45,343 bases of DNA from NCBI GenBank assembly GCA_021733925.1, contig JAIPJY010000057.1:1-45343 (forward strand), written 5' to 3'. Below are positions 1 through 8,219 of this stretch, one piece after another. A program made the translations under genes and the position numbers. The notes beneath the pieces were generated by a model that saw only the letters and a program-made list of their open reading frames with translations, searched no databases and was not told the origin of the DNA. This DNA comes from Prosthecobacter sp. Its GTDB lineage: Bacteria > Verrucomicrobiota > Verrucomicrobiia > Verrucomicrobiales > Verrucomicrobiaceae. Numbering within the stretch: the stretch's first letter is position 1; each line of letters begins with the position of its first letter.

Positions 1-47
1 AGGCTCGGCATCCCTTCGCTATGATACGGAAGGCCGTTGGCCTTCAA
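1..47 (+). repeat. REP-like repeat unit, cut by the left window edge
   Basis: The first 47 bases match the right-hand part of the repeat family seen at 7.7, 13.2, 14.0 and 14.2 kb: a CCCTTCGCTATGAT core followed by a perfect 7-bp hairpin, GAAGGCC-GTT-GGCCTTC, at 29-45. The left modules lie outside the window. The family looks like a REP/BIME-type palindromic repeat mobilised in trans by the IS200-like transposase at 13.5 kb; that link is inferred from co-location. Confidence 0.75.
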
Positions 48-131
48 GACAGGAGAGCGGCTCCGCAGGTGAAATGATCCCAGTTAGAGCGGCTGATTCG
101 ATCCGGGGACAGACCTGTTTTCAATTGATCG

Positions 132-140
132 TGGTATAAC
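132..140 (+). promoter_or_regulatory. Possible extended -10 promoter of the RRM gene
   Basis: TG-G-TATAAC at 132-140 fits an extended -10 element (TGnTATAAT). No good -35 is visible 16-18 bases upstream. If used, transcription would start near 147 and give a leader of about 220 bases ahead of the RNA-binding protein gene. Confidence 0.35.
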
Positions 141-222
141 CCCGGCGGGAAAGCAGCGATCCGCCTGATGGTGGCGTCGGGTTGAAACCGTAGAAAAGTT
201 TCGTTTGCCTTTCGCGCTTTTC

Positions 223-285
223 CGGCGATAAAACGCCGTAAGTCACCTGTTAAGGGTCAGGCTCAGTCGTGCATCAGGTGATTTT
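223..285 (+). promoter_or_regulatory. Hairpins in the leader of the RRM gene
   Basis: Two hairpins lie in the untranslated leader. The first is CGGCG-ATAAAA-CGCCG near 223-238. The second pairs TCACCTG (242-248) with CAGGTGA (275-281) and is followed directly by TTTTG, so it resembles a weak attenuator. Long structured leaders are common on bacterial cold-inducible RNA-binding protein genes; a regulatory role here is inferred. Confidence 0.35.
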
Positions 286-366
286 GAATCCGTTGGTGTT
301 CATATACCGATGATCGGGGCTGGCTCTGGCACAAGGCAGAGGACGGCACCCAACAACGATAAAGAT

Positions 367-834
367 ATGAATACCAAGATGTACGTGGGCAACCTGCCCT
401 TCGCCGCTCAAGAACAAGACATTCGTGAGCTGTTTTCACAATACGGTGGTGTCACCGAAGTCTTCCTCCCGATGGATCGCGAAAGCGGCCGTCCGCGTGG
501 CTTTGCCTTCGTGACCATGGACTCCGCAGAAGCGATGAATGCTTCGATCAACGCGCAAAACGGCCAGGAATTCATGGGCCGCAAGCTGGCCATCAATGAA
601 GCCCGTCCACGTGAAGAACGTCCGGCAGGCGGCGGTGGTGGTGGCGGACGCGGTGGCTACGGCGGCGGTGGTGGTGGCGGCGGCGGCGGTGGCCGTGGCG
701 GCTACGGTGGTGGTGGTGGCGGCGGTGGCCGTGGCGGCTACGGTGGTGGCGGCGGCGGTGGCGGCGGCAAGCGCGGTGGCGGCGGTTTCGACCGTGGCAA
801 CCGTGGCGACGGCGGCGACGGCGGCGGCTGGTAA
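367..834 (+). CDS. RRM RNA-binding protein with RGG/glycine-rich tail
   Basis: A single RNA-recognition motif followed by a long glycine-rich tail, 155 residues. RNP2 is MYVGNL at residues 5-10 and RNP1 is RGFAFV at 44-49, so the RNA-binding face is intact. From about residue 88 to the end the tail is almost pure glycine with recurring RGGY blocks (three near-identical repeats) and a final GDGGDGGGW. This resembles cyanobacterial Rbp proteins and eukaryotic glycine-rich RNA-binding proteins, which bind RNA and often act in cold or stress responses. The start at 367 is chosen because the RRM begins immediately after it; an in-frame ATG at 310 would add 19 residues with no family support. No Shine-Dalgarno is visible. 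Glycine codons mix GGC and GGT, arguing for an old translated repeat rather than recent slippage. The gene is monocistronic, facing a convergent transporter gene. Confidence 0.9.
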   Translation: MNTKMYVGNLPFAAQEQDIRELFSQYGGVTEVFLPMDRESGRPRGFAFVTMDSAEAMNASINAQNGQEFMGRKLAINEARPREERPAGGGGGGGRGGYGGGGGGGGGGGRGGYGGGGGGGGRGGYGGGGGGGGGKRGGGGFDRGNRGDGGDGGGW

Positions 835-860
835 CACCTGACCTCGAATTTAGATTTCAC

Positions 861-912
861 GCCCGTGATCCGGTGAGAGCGTTTAAGCGCCCTCCTGAAT
901 CACGGGCTTTTC
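861..912 (+). terminator. Rho-independent terminator after the RRM gene
   Basis: GCCCGTGAT (861-869) pairs with ATCACGGGC (899-907), followed by TTTTCT. The 3' arm lies inside the last codons of the convergent transporter gene. Confidence 0.7.
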
Positions 913-2181
913 TGCGTTCACGAACAGAGCGAACACGCCAGCGAGTATGAAGGCTGCGGCACACATCCAGACGCCTTCGTGGTAATCGTGATTGGTGTCG
1001 AAGGACTTCAGCACCAGCGTGAAGAGCATGGGCATGACGGCGGCGCCAAAGTTTCCCCACATGTTGGACCAGCCAAAGAGCTGTGCCTGATATTTGCCGC
1101 TGATGTCCTGCATCGTGGTCCACATGGCAGGCAGGCCGATGTCGGCAAAAAAAGCGACGAGGCCAAAGGCCACCGCCATGCCCCAGGGGGACTCTGTCCA
1201 CAGGGCCAGGACGTAGCAGCCGGCGGCGGCGAATTTGGTCACCGACATGGGCAGCATGCGGCCCATGCGTTTGCCGTGATGACGGGTGATGTAGTCGGTG
1301 ATCAAGCCGCCTAACGGCAGCGCCGCGATACCGATGGTGAGCGCGCCCGTGGTGATGAGACCCGTGATGCCCTCTTCCAGATGCATGACCTTTTTGAGGT
1401 AATCGGGAAGGGAAAGGATGAGAAAGGCCCAGCCGATGTTGGTGAAGAACTGCACACCGTTGGCCATCCAAAGATTGAGGCTCTGGCAGGCAATTTTTAA
1501 CGGGAAACGCTTGGGCGGATCCTTGCTGGGCTGGAAATCACCCCGCCCCTCTGCCAGCAGGTCGATTTCTGCTGCATTGCAGTGCGGATGCTGGCGCGGA
1601 TGCTCACGAAAGACGCGCCAGTAGGTCACGGCGACGATCACGCCGACCAAGCCATAGAGCCAGCCCGCCCAGCGCCAGTCGCCGGCGCGGAGAATCACAT
1701 ACGCGGTCAGACCAGGCGCCACAGCACCCCCGACACGCCCGCCCCAGGAAATCATGCTGCTGGCAAAGCCGCGCCCTTCGATGTGAGCCCAACGGGTGAG
1801 CAGACCGCTGCTGGCGGGATAGTAGCCCGCTTCGGCGAGGCCGCAGCCGAGCCGGGCGATCAGCAGTGTGGTGAAGCCCAGTGAAAAGCTGGTGGCGGCG
1901 GTGAAGACTGACCAGGTGGCAATGTAGATGGTGATCAGTGCGCGTGTGCCAAAGCGATCACTCAGCCATCCGGCAGGGACTTGAGCGAGGGCATAGGCCC
2001 AGAAGAAGGCACCTTTGACCCAGTCAATCTGCCAGTCTTTCAAAGCGACACTTTTTTGGAACGAGTCTGAGGTCACGATCTGAGCCAGACAAATGCGGTC
2101 CAGATACATCAAGAAGGCCACCATGGTCGCCGTGGCTAGAATCTTATGGCGGACGATCGTGGGGTGGGTGGTGGAAGACAT
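883..2181 (-). CDS. MFS transporter, anion:cation symporter type
   Basis: About 432 residues with the hydrophobic pattern of a 12-helix major facilitator. After helix 1 (with the MYLDR sequence of anion:cation symporters) comes the loop GWLSDRFGTR, matching the MFS signature between helices 2 and 3; GLAEAGYYPA in helix 4 is also typical of this family, which exports or imports sugar acids, phosphorylated sugars and other organic anions. The substrate cannot be told from sequence. The start is placed at MSSTTHP (2181); a start at 2220 would add 13 residues. Neither has a Shine-Dalgarno. It is divergent from the coiled-coil membrane protein gene, so the roughly 150 bases between them must hold both promoters. 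Confidence 0.85.
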   Translation of the reverse strand: MSSTTHPTIVRHKILATATMVAFLMYLDRICLAQIVTSDSFQKSVALKDWQIDWVKGAFFWAYALAQVPAGWLSDRFGTRALITIYIATWSVFTAATSFSLGFTTLLIARLGCGLAEAGYYPASSGLLTRWAHIEGRGFASSMISWGGRVGGAVAPGLTAYVILRAGDWRWAGWLYGLVGVIVAVTYWRVFREHPRQHPHCNAAEIDLLAEGRGDFQPSKDPPKRFPLKIACQSLNLWMANGVQFFTNIGWAFLILSLPDYLKKVMHLEEGITGLITTGALTIGIAALPLGGLITDYITRHHGKRMGRMLPMSVTKFAAAGCYVLALWTESPWGMAVAFGLVAFFADIGLPAMWTTMQDISGKYQAQLFGWSNMWGNFGAAVMPMLFTLVLKSFDTNHDYHEGVWMCAAAFILAGVFALFVNAEKPVIQEGA

Positions 2182-2332
2182 CGTAGAGACAAGACGCAGA
2201 AAATCAGCCAGCCCTAGCATGATTCCAGCTTGAAGAACGACCGGAAGGCGTGCAAGAGCCTTGTGTTGCAGCGCAATATCGTCGCAATGAACAGGCTTGC
2301 GTACCTCGTCGTTTCATCAACTCTTCCCTATC

Positions 2333-3193
2333 ATGACCGCAATCAAAAATTTCACCGCGTTGCTCGTGCTCAGCTTTCTCGCTTCAGGCGTGCTTGGCTG
2401 GTTCCTGTTTCAGTCGCATGCGGATCTTGCGACTGCGCATGCAGAGCTAGAGCAGATTAAAACCGTGCATGCCGTCGAGATGGGTGAGAAGGAGGCTGAA
2501 TTTGAGCGCATGCTCGACACCCAGGCGGCGCAGCATCAGAAAATGATCACGGCGCTCAATGATGAGCACGAGAAGAAGATCGACGAGCTGCGCCAGGGGG
2601 AGCGCAAGCGCCTGGCGATCGCTGCGAAGGAGTTTGAAAACATCTTTGAGGGCAACAAGACCACGCTGCAGTATATCGATCTGCTGGAGGACAAGGTGAA
2701 GGCCGGTCAGACGCTGTCGAAGGCGGAGGTGGAAAAATTGTCAATCATCACCACCGGGCTCGGCTACTTGAAAAAGCAGTATCAGAAGCCGATGCAGGAG
2801 TTTCAAGAGCTGGCGAACTACTTTGACGCCCAGGCCTCCAAGCAACTTGAAAAACCGAAGGGCGGCTTCTTCAAGCGGATGTTCAGCAGCAACTTCCGCG
2901 ACGCCGAAAAGGAGTACCTGCGCCAGGAGGGGGCGAAGGAGGCCTTTGAGCAGGCGCAGAGCAAGTTCTCCGGCACCTACAAGCAGGCGCAGAAGGTGAT
3001 GAATTCCGTGAACCTCGACGCCGACGGCCAGATTCAGAAGCTGCATGCCTATATCGACGACAAGGAGCAGATGAACGCTGAAGACCTCTCCGCTTTTTTT
3101 GACAAGGCGCGCAAAGCTCTGCGCACCCATCAGGACGTGCTCGACTTCGAGCCGGATGCTGCAAGGCTTCCTGCGCCGAAACCGCAGCCTTGA
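2333..3193 (+). CDS. Membrane-anchored coiled-coil protein, function unknown
   Basis: A 286-residue protein with one N-terminal hydrophobic segment (about residues 6-26) acting as signal anchor, then a highly charged, Glu/Lys/Gln-rich region (about 30-110) with the heptad look of a coiled coil. The second half is also mainly helical and includes a basic patch near GGFFKRMFSSN; the C-terminus is proline-rich (APKPQP). I recognise no named domain. The likely topology is a cytoplasmic N-terminus with an extracytoplasmic coiled coil. The start at 2333 precedes the hydrophobic segment directly; 2297 is an in-frame alternative. It appears to be transcribed alone. Confidence 0.75.
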   Translation: MTAIKNFTALLVLSFLASGVLGWFLFQSHADLATAHAELEQIKTVHAVEMGEKEAEFERMLDTQAAQHQKMITALNDEHEKKIDELRQGERKRLAIAAKEFENIFEGNKTTLQYIDLLEDKVKAGQTLSKAEVEKLSIITTGLGYLKKQYQKPMQEFQELANYFDAQASKQLEKPKGGFFKRMFSSNFRDAEKEYLRQEGAKEAFEQAQSKFSGTYKQAQKVMNSVNLDADGQIQKLHAYIDDKEQMNAEDLSAFFDKARKALRTHQDVLDFEPDAARLPAPKPQP

Positions 3194-3357
3194 GGCAGCA
3201 GGCTGGGAACTGCCATGTCACAAACGGCGTGGAAATGGGCATAAACGGCGGGCAATGAAAGGAAAGGTTGTCTTTTGTCCGGCGTTTTGGCTAGGCTACA
3301 CCTATTCTGTGCCGCGCTCCTCAGGTGCGGTTGTGACTGATTCCAACTCTTCATCCC

Positions 3358-4902
3358 ATGCAAACAAATCCAAACCAAACCACCCGCCGCACTTTCATTC
3401 GCGGCACTGTGGCCGGCGCCGCCGGTCTTGCCGCCCTGCCTTCTTTTTCGGCACCTCTCGGCGCCAATGCGGATGTCCGCGTCGCGGTCATCGGCTTCAA
3501 CGGTCGTGGCTCAGGGCACATCAGCAGCCTGCTTAACATCAAAGGCGTCCGCCTCGTCGCTCTGTGTGACGTCGATGACAAGGTGATGGAAAAGCATGTT
3601 GCCTCCCTCGCCAAGAAGAACATCACGGTGAAGCAGTACAAGGACTTCCGTGAGTGCTGCGCCGACAAGGAAATCGACGCCATCACCATCGCCACGCCGA
3701 ACCACAGCCACACGCTGATCGCCATGACCGGCATCGCGAACGGCAAGCATGTGTATGTGGAGAAGCCCGTCTGCCACAACATTTGGGAAGGCCGCAAGCT
3801 GGTGGAAGCCGCCGCAGGTGCTGAAAAGCAGGGCCTTGTGGTCCAGCACGGCATGCAGCGCCGCTCCTCCCCCGGCTGGCAGGCCGCCATGGACTGGGTG
3901 AAGGCCGGCCACATCGGCAAGGTGCAGCTCTCCCGTGGCATCAACTTCAAGGCGCGCAAGAGCATCGGCAAAGTCACCGAGCCGGTGAAGCCTGACGCCA
4001 ACGGCCGCATCGCCGCCACATTCCGTGACACCGGCGGCAAGCCGCAGATCGTGGACCTGGACTACACCCTGTGGTCCGCCCCACGTCCTGTCGCCCCCGT
4101 GCAGCGCGAGCAGATGCACTATGACTGGCACTGGCAGTGGGCCTACGGCAATGGCGACATCGGCAACCAAGGGCCGCATCAGCTTGACGTCGGCCGCTGG
4201 GCGCTCGGCAATCCAGATGCACCGAAGCGCGTGATGAGCTTCGGCGGCCGCTGGGGCTATGATGATGACGGCCAGACCGCCAACAATCAGATGGCTTTCT
4301 ACCAGTGGGCCGAAGGCGCACCGCTGCTGTTTGACAACCGCGGCCTGCCCATGAAGGACATGAACTGGACGAAGGGCTATGAGCCTGTCTTCCGCATCAA
4401 CGGCAAGACCGCTGCACCCCGCATCGGCAATGTGATCCATTGCGAAGGCGGTTTCGTGGCGGAAGCCAAGGCCTACGACAACGAAGGCCAGGCGATCCAG
4501 AAGTTCGACAACTTCGATGACGGCGCCGACCACATGAAGAACTTCATCGATTCCGTGCGTGCCGGGAAGATCACCAATCCGAACCTGCACGTTTCCCATG
4601 GTTTTCAGGCCGCTGTGCTCGCGCATCTGTCGAACGTCTCCTACCGTCTGGGCAAGCAGATCAGCGTCGCCGAAGTCCAGGAGCGCCTGGCCAACGACAA
4701 GGCCGGTCAGGAAACCCTCGCGGATTTCGTGGCCAACCTCGAAGCCAACAAGATCGACCTCAGCGCCGAAAAAATCAGCGCCGGTCCATGGCTCGATTTC
4801 GACCCTGTGTCTGAGAAGTTCACCGGTGAGTTCGCTGCTGAGGCCAACAAGCTGGCCCAGGACGAGTACGCCGCCGGCTTCGAACTGCCGAAGATTGGCT
4901 GA
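3358..4902 (+). CDS. Tat-exported Gfo/Idh/MocA family oxidoreductase
   Basis: A 514-residue NAD(P)-dependent oxidoreductase. The N-terminus TRRTFIRG plus a hydrophobic Ala/Gly stretch is a twin-arginine signal, implying export of the folded, cofactor-loaded enzyme. The Rossmann fold follows: VAVIGFNGRGSG near residues 41-52, then the strand ending in ALCDVDD. VYVEKPVCHN contains the EKP catalytic lysine motif of the family. The C-terminal part carries the usual substrate-binding sheet, including WHWQW and a conserved GNQGPHQLDVGRW segment with the likely catalytic histidine. The family acts on sugars, inositols and related polyols; Verrucomicrobiota and Planctomycetota encode many Tat-exported copies of unknown substrate. 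No neighbour indicates a pathway. A terminator follows at 4932. Confidence 0.92.
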   Translation: MQTNPNQTTRRTFIRGTVAGAAGLAALPSFSAPLGANADVRVAVIGFNGRGSGHISSLLNIKGVRLVALCDVDDKVMEKHVASLAKKNITVKQYKDFRECCADKEIDAITIATPNHSHTLIAMTGIANGKHVYVEKPVCHNIWEGRKLVEAAAGAEKQGLVVQHGMQRRSSPGWQAAMDWVKAGHIGKVQLSRGINFKARKSIGKVTEPVKPDANGRIAATFRDTGGKPQIVDLDYTLWSAPRPVAPVQREQMHYDWHWQWAYGNGDIGNQGPHQLDVGRWALGNPDAPKRVMSFGGRWGYDDDGQTANNQMAFYQWAEGAPLLFDNRGLPMKDMNWTKGYEPVFRINGKTAAPRIGNVIHCEGGFVAEAKAYDNEGQAIQKFDNFDDGADHMKNFIDSVRAGKITNPNLHVSHGFQAAVLAHLSNVSYRLGKQISVAEVQERLANDKAGQETLADFVANLEANKIDLSAEKISAGPWLDFDPVSEKFTGEFAAEANKLAQDEYAAGFELPKIG

Positions 4903-4931
4903 TCGCCCCTGATTTGAGTCCGTTCATGCAG

Positions 4932-4966
4932 CGCGGAGCCGGGAAACTGGCTCCGCGTTTGTATTT
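4932..4966 (+). terminator. Terminator after the oxidoreductase gene
   Basis: CGCGGAGCC (4932-4940) pairs perfectly with GGCTCCGCG (4949-4957), followed by TTTGTATTT. Confidence 0.8.
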
Positions 4967-5002
4967 GGGGCGAGGGGCGTATTGGAGTAGCATGACACCG
5001 CC

Positions 5003-5365
5003 ATGGAAACTCCTCCTCCCCCTCCCGCGCTGCCGCTTTATGCGGTCACTCAGGATGAAAAAACTCTGGGCATTGTCATGCACGTGCTCTGCCTGGTGGG
5101 TTTCCCCATTCTGGGGCCGCTCATCGTCTGGCTGGTCAAAAAAGATCAAAGCAGCTACCTCGACCGGCAGGGACGGGAATTGCTGAACTTTCAGCTCAGC
5201 TTCCTGCTGTATGCATTTGTGTCCGCTTTGCTCTGTTTCATACTCATCGGCATTCCGCTCCTTTTTGCCGTAGGGATCGCCACCATCGTGCTGACCATCA
5301 TCGGCATCGTGAATGCTTCGGAGGGAAAGGTTTACCGCTTCCCGCTGACGATTCGTCTGCTGTGA
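5003..5365 (+). CDS. DUF4870-type small membrane protein
   Basis: A 120-residue protein with a proline-rich N-terminus and three hydrophobic segments (roughly residues 25-46, 67-86 and 87-105). The order of a first helix ending in LIVWLVKKD, then QGRELLNFQLS, then two closely spaced helices and a short tail is the pattern of DUF4870 (Tic20-like) proteins. Their function is not established. A single gene between the terminator at 4932 and the next gene at 5432, probably with its own promoter. Confidence 0.85.
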   Translation: METPPPPPALPLYAVTQDEKTLGIVMHVLCLVGFPILGPLIVWLVKKDQSSYLDRQGRELLNFQLSFLLYAFVSALLCFILIGIPLLFAVGIATIVLTIIGIVNASEGKVYRFPLTIRLL

Positions 5366-5431
5366 GGCAAAACGGTTGCGACTTCTGTGCCGTGGTGGTA
5401 GCAGAGCCCCCCGTTTCCACCAAAATCCCAG

Positions 5432-5932
5432 ATGCGACCCAACCAACTCCTTCAAGCCATCGGTGCCGAGCTGCGCATGCAGATCATGACCTACATGCAG
5501 ACCGACCAGCGTGCTGCGTACAAGGCTGTCATTGATTCGCTCGCCCCGGCCAAGCGTCTTCGTCCTGCTTTCATCCTGGAGAAGTCCCGTGCCAAGCAGG
5601 CCGAGTGGGTGCTGGAGCAGATCAACACGAAGTCGAACGAGGATGTGACGGCGCAGATTTTTCAGATCTGGCTGCTCAAAGGTCAGCCGCAGATGCTCAT
5701 CAACTTCCTCGATGCCGCAGAGATCGCGCATGATGGCAAAGGTGAAGTGACCGAACTGCCCGAAGTGATCGCTGATGACAAAGCCGAGGCCGCTGTGACC
5801 GCCCTGCTCGCGGCGTATCCTGCCAAGCAGGCCGCCTTGTATTTGTACATGTTCCAGCAGCAGCGAGAAGGTGGCTGGATTTCACTCACCAAGGCCATCG
5901 AGGCCCGCCCTGAGCTGAAACTCGAAGCCTGA
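5432..5932 (+). CDS. Conserved-looking hypothetical protein, helical, upstream of the cyclase
   Basis: A 166-residue soluble, mostly helical, acidic protein; no signal peptide, membrane segment or cofactor motif. I do not recognise the family. It has regular coding character with the same G- and C-ending codons as its neighbours. Its stop lies 11 bases before the cyclase start, so the two are probably co-transcribed. Whether it works with the cyclase cannot be told. No Shine-Dalgarno precedes the ATG. Confidence 0.75.
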   Translation: MRPNQLLQAIGAELRMQIMTYMQTDQRAAYKAVIDSLAPAKRLRPAFILEKSRAKQAEWVLEQINTKSNEDVTAQIFQIWLLKGQPQMLINFLDAAEIAHDGKGEVTELPEVIADDKAEAAVTALLAAYPAKQAALYLYMFQQQREGGWISLTKAIEARPELKLEA

Positions 5933-5943
5933 GATTTTGTGCC

Positions 5944-7701
5944 ATGATGGACGCCCTCGACAGCGCCATCGCCAACACGCAGGCGCATCTCGATGCCCTG
6001 CGCAACGCGAGCGGTCACTGGGAGGGGAGACTCTCCAGCAGTGCGCTCTCGACCGCGACGGCGATTGTGGCGCTGGGGCTGGTGGATCGTGACAGGCATG
6101 CGGTGCACGTCGCTGATGGAGCGCATTGGTTGTGTGATCATCAGAACGCTGATGGTGGCTGGGGTGACACGACGCTGAGCAAGAGCAACCTTTCGACCAC
6201 GCTGCTGTGCTGGAGTGCGCTGCACCTCGTCGGGCGGCGGAACTCGCCGACGGTTGAATCTGCCAATGTGTGGATTAGCGCTCAGGTCGGTTCGCTTGAG
6301 CCTGCGGCCATTGCGCGTGCGGTTGTGTCTCGCTATGGCAAGGACAAGACTTTTTCCGTGCCCATTCTGATGCTGTGCGCGCTGTGCGGCACCTTGGGTG
6401 AGAAGCCGTGGAAGCATGTCATTGCGCTGCCTTTTGAGCTTGCTGCGCTGCCGCGTACCTGGTTTGGGGCGGTGGGGCTGCCGGTGGTGAGTTATGCTTT
6501 GCCGGCGCTGATTGCCATTGGGTACACGCGTTTTAAGAACGCGCCGCCGGCGTGGTGGAATCCGCTGCGGTGGTTGCGGGCGCTGACGTGGCCGCGTATT
6601 CGGCCGATGCTGAAGGCGCTGCAACCTAGCAGCGGGGGGTATCTGGAAGCCACGCCGCTGACTAGCTTTGTGACCATGGCGCTGGCGGGTGGTGGGCAAC
6701 TGGATCATCCCTGCCTGCCGTTGGCGGTGGAGTTTCTGGTGGGGTCGAAACGGGAGGATGGGAGCTGGCCGATTGATACGAATCTGGCGACGTGGGGGAC
6801 GACGTTGTCGCTGCGGAGTTCGGACCAGAATTCAGACGGGCTACTGCGTAGCCGCGAAGCGAACCCCGAACTACGTACATGGCTGCTGGCGCAGCAGTAC
6901 CGTGAAGTTCATCCGTTTACCAATGCGCCGCCGGGGGGCTGGGCGTGGACGGATTTGCCTGGGGGAGTGCCGGATGCGGATGACACTTCGAGTGCGCTCA
7001 TTGCGCTGAAGAAGATTGGGCATGCTTGCGATGCGGCGATTGAGCAGGGCATCACTTGGCTGCTTGATTTGCAGAATCGGGATGGGGGTGTTCCTACTTT
7101 TTGCAGTGGCTGGGGAACGCTGCCGTTTGATCGGAGCACGCCGGAGATCACGGCGCATGCGTTGTGCGCGTGGTGGGTTTGGCATGATGATGTACCGTTA
7201 GTGCTGCAAAAGCGCATCGCCAAGGCCACTGAGCATGCGCTTAGCTACCTGAAGCGCGTGCAACTGGCAGAGGGGTCTTGGATTCCGCTATGGTTTGGGA
7301 ATGAGCATACGCCGGACGAGAACAATCCGGTCTATGGCACGGCGCAGGTGGTCAATCATCTCAGCGGGAGTGCGAAGCTGGCCAGTCAGTTTGACGTGTT
7401 GATTCGAAGTGGTCAGCAGTATCTGCGCAGTGCGCAAAAGTCGGATGGGTCCTTTGGTGGGGATGCGAATGCGCCTGCGAGCATTGAGGAGACGGCGGTG
7501 GCTTTGCTGGCGCTCGGGAGTGAAGGCCCAAACATGCAGTCGGGCATCCAGTGGCTCATTGCGGCGACGGAGAATGGCACGCGTTTTCCGACTGCTCCCA
7601 TTGGGCTTTATTTCGCGCGGCTGTGGTATCACGAGCAGCTTTATCCTGTTGTTTGGACGTTGGGGGCGCTGAAGGCCGCGAGGCGGAGGCTGGGCTGCTG
7701 A
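5944..7701 (+). CDS. Squalene-hopene cyclase-like class II terpene cyclase
   Basis: 585 residues, close to but shorter than typical squalene-hopene cyclase (about 630-650). The class II catalytic acid motif DADDT is intact at 344-348. Several QW-type repeats are visible: QNADGGWGDT, REDGSWPIDT, QNRDGGVPTF with GWGTLPFDRSTPEITAHAL, AEGSWIPLWFGNEH and QKSDGSFGGD, so both alpha/alpha-barrel domains look present. Such enzymes protonate and cyclise squalene or shorter polyprenes at the inner membrane face. No squalene synthase, desaturase or hopanoid-tailoring gene lies nearby, so the substrate is open; hopene is the default guess. Start at 5944 or 5947. The second half has looser codon use than flanking genes (more GGG, TTG and CGG). 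Confidence 0.85.
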   Translation: MMDALDSAIANTQAHLDALRNASGHWEGRLSSSALSTATAIVALGLVDRDRHAVHVADGAHWLCDHQNADGGWGDTTLSKSNLSTTLLCWSALHLVGRRNSPTVESANVWISAQVGSLEPAAIARAVVSRYGKDKTFSVPILMLCALCGTLGEKPWKHVIALPFELAALPRTWFGAVGLPVVSYALPALIAIGYTRFKNAPPAWWNPLRWLRALTWPRIRPMLKALQPSSGGYLEATPLTSFVTMALAGGGQLDHPCLPLAVEFLVGSKREDGSWPIDTNLATWGTTLSLRSSDQNSDGLLRSREANPELRTWLLAQQYREVHPFTNAPPGGWAWTDLPGGVPDADDTSSALIALKKIGHACDAAIEQGITWLLDLQNRDGGVPTFCSGWGTLPFDRSTPEITAHALCAWWVWHDDVPLVLQKRIAKATEHALSYLKRVQLAEGSWIPLWFGNEHTPDENNPVYGTAQVVNHLSGSAKLASQFDVLIRSGQQYLRSAQKSDGSFGGDANAPASIEETAVALLALGSEGPNMQSGIQWLIAATENGTRFPTAPIGLYFARLWYHEQLYPVVWTLGALKAARRRLGC

Positions 7702-7716
7702 CCAGTGAGCCGTTAC

Positions 7717-7834
7717 GGAACCGCGTTGCGGTTCGGCCTTGAGAACGAAGCGGAGTTGTGGGCGGTACCAGGGAAGCACTCGCCAAGGCTCGGCATCCCT
7801 TCGCTGTGATGCGGAAGGCCGTTGGCCTTCAGGA
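7717..7834 (+). repeat. REP-like composite repeat unit
   Basis: Three palindromic modules in the same order as the units beside the transposase: GAACCGC-GTT-GCGGTTC (7718-7734); a longer stem starting TACCAGGGA and closing at TCCCTTCGCTGTGATGC (about 7766-7812); and GAAGGCC-GTT-GGCCTTC (7814-7830). Hairpin arms differ in sequence from the 13-14 kb units but keep base pairing and the same 3-base loops, i.e. compensatory change. It starts 15 bases after the cyclase stop codon and may act as its transcript end. Confidence 0.8.
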
Positions 7835-7971
7835 TTAGTCCGTGTTTGAAAACGTGCCGCATGTCATGACTTGTTCGCGGAGTTGAGCGGATGTGGTTGC
7901 TGCGGGGGTGCCTGAAGTGCGGTGGTCTTCGCTCTGGCGCAGGTAAGAACGCCGGATGCTTGCGGCGTGCT

Positions 7972-8120
7972 GCGGAATAAATTCCGCGCTCCAAGGAGCG
8001 CTGCGTCTGCGGCGCTTGGGCAGATGCTTCCAAGGGCGCATGGTCGCAGTGGGGATTTTGAAAGGGTCTTGCTGGAATGGGGGAGTGGAGACTGCGCTCT
8101 CGGAGAGAGCGCTCCACTCC
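7972..8120. repeat. Cluster of unrelated palindromes in a gene-free stretch
   Basis: The stretch 7835-8219 has no convincing gene. It holds GCGGAAT-AA-ATTCCGC (7972-7987), overlapping GCGCTCC-AA-GGAGCGC (7986-8001), and a large hairpin at 8082-8120 with an 8-bp outer stem GGAGTGGA/TCCACTCC, a 4-base bulge and an 8-bp inner stem GCGCTCTC/GAGAGCGC. These look like a second palindromic repeat family or a compound terminator for the ATPase gene ending at 8220. Only one copy occurs in this window. Confidence 0.5.
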
Positions 8121-8219
8121 ACGCTGGGTGCTTGCTTTGCGAGGGGGCTAGACTGCTGCTACGGAAGTCGGTGGCGAAATGTGGGCTGCCCTGTTCTCAA
8201 GTCTTCATCGTTCGACAAG

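Noticed and set aside
3511-4626. Minus-strand reading opposite the oxidoreductase
   Set aside because: His/Val/Ala-biased complement of the Gfo/Idh/MocA gene; no start context or domain.
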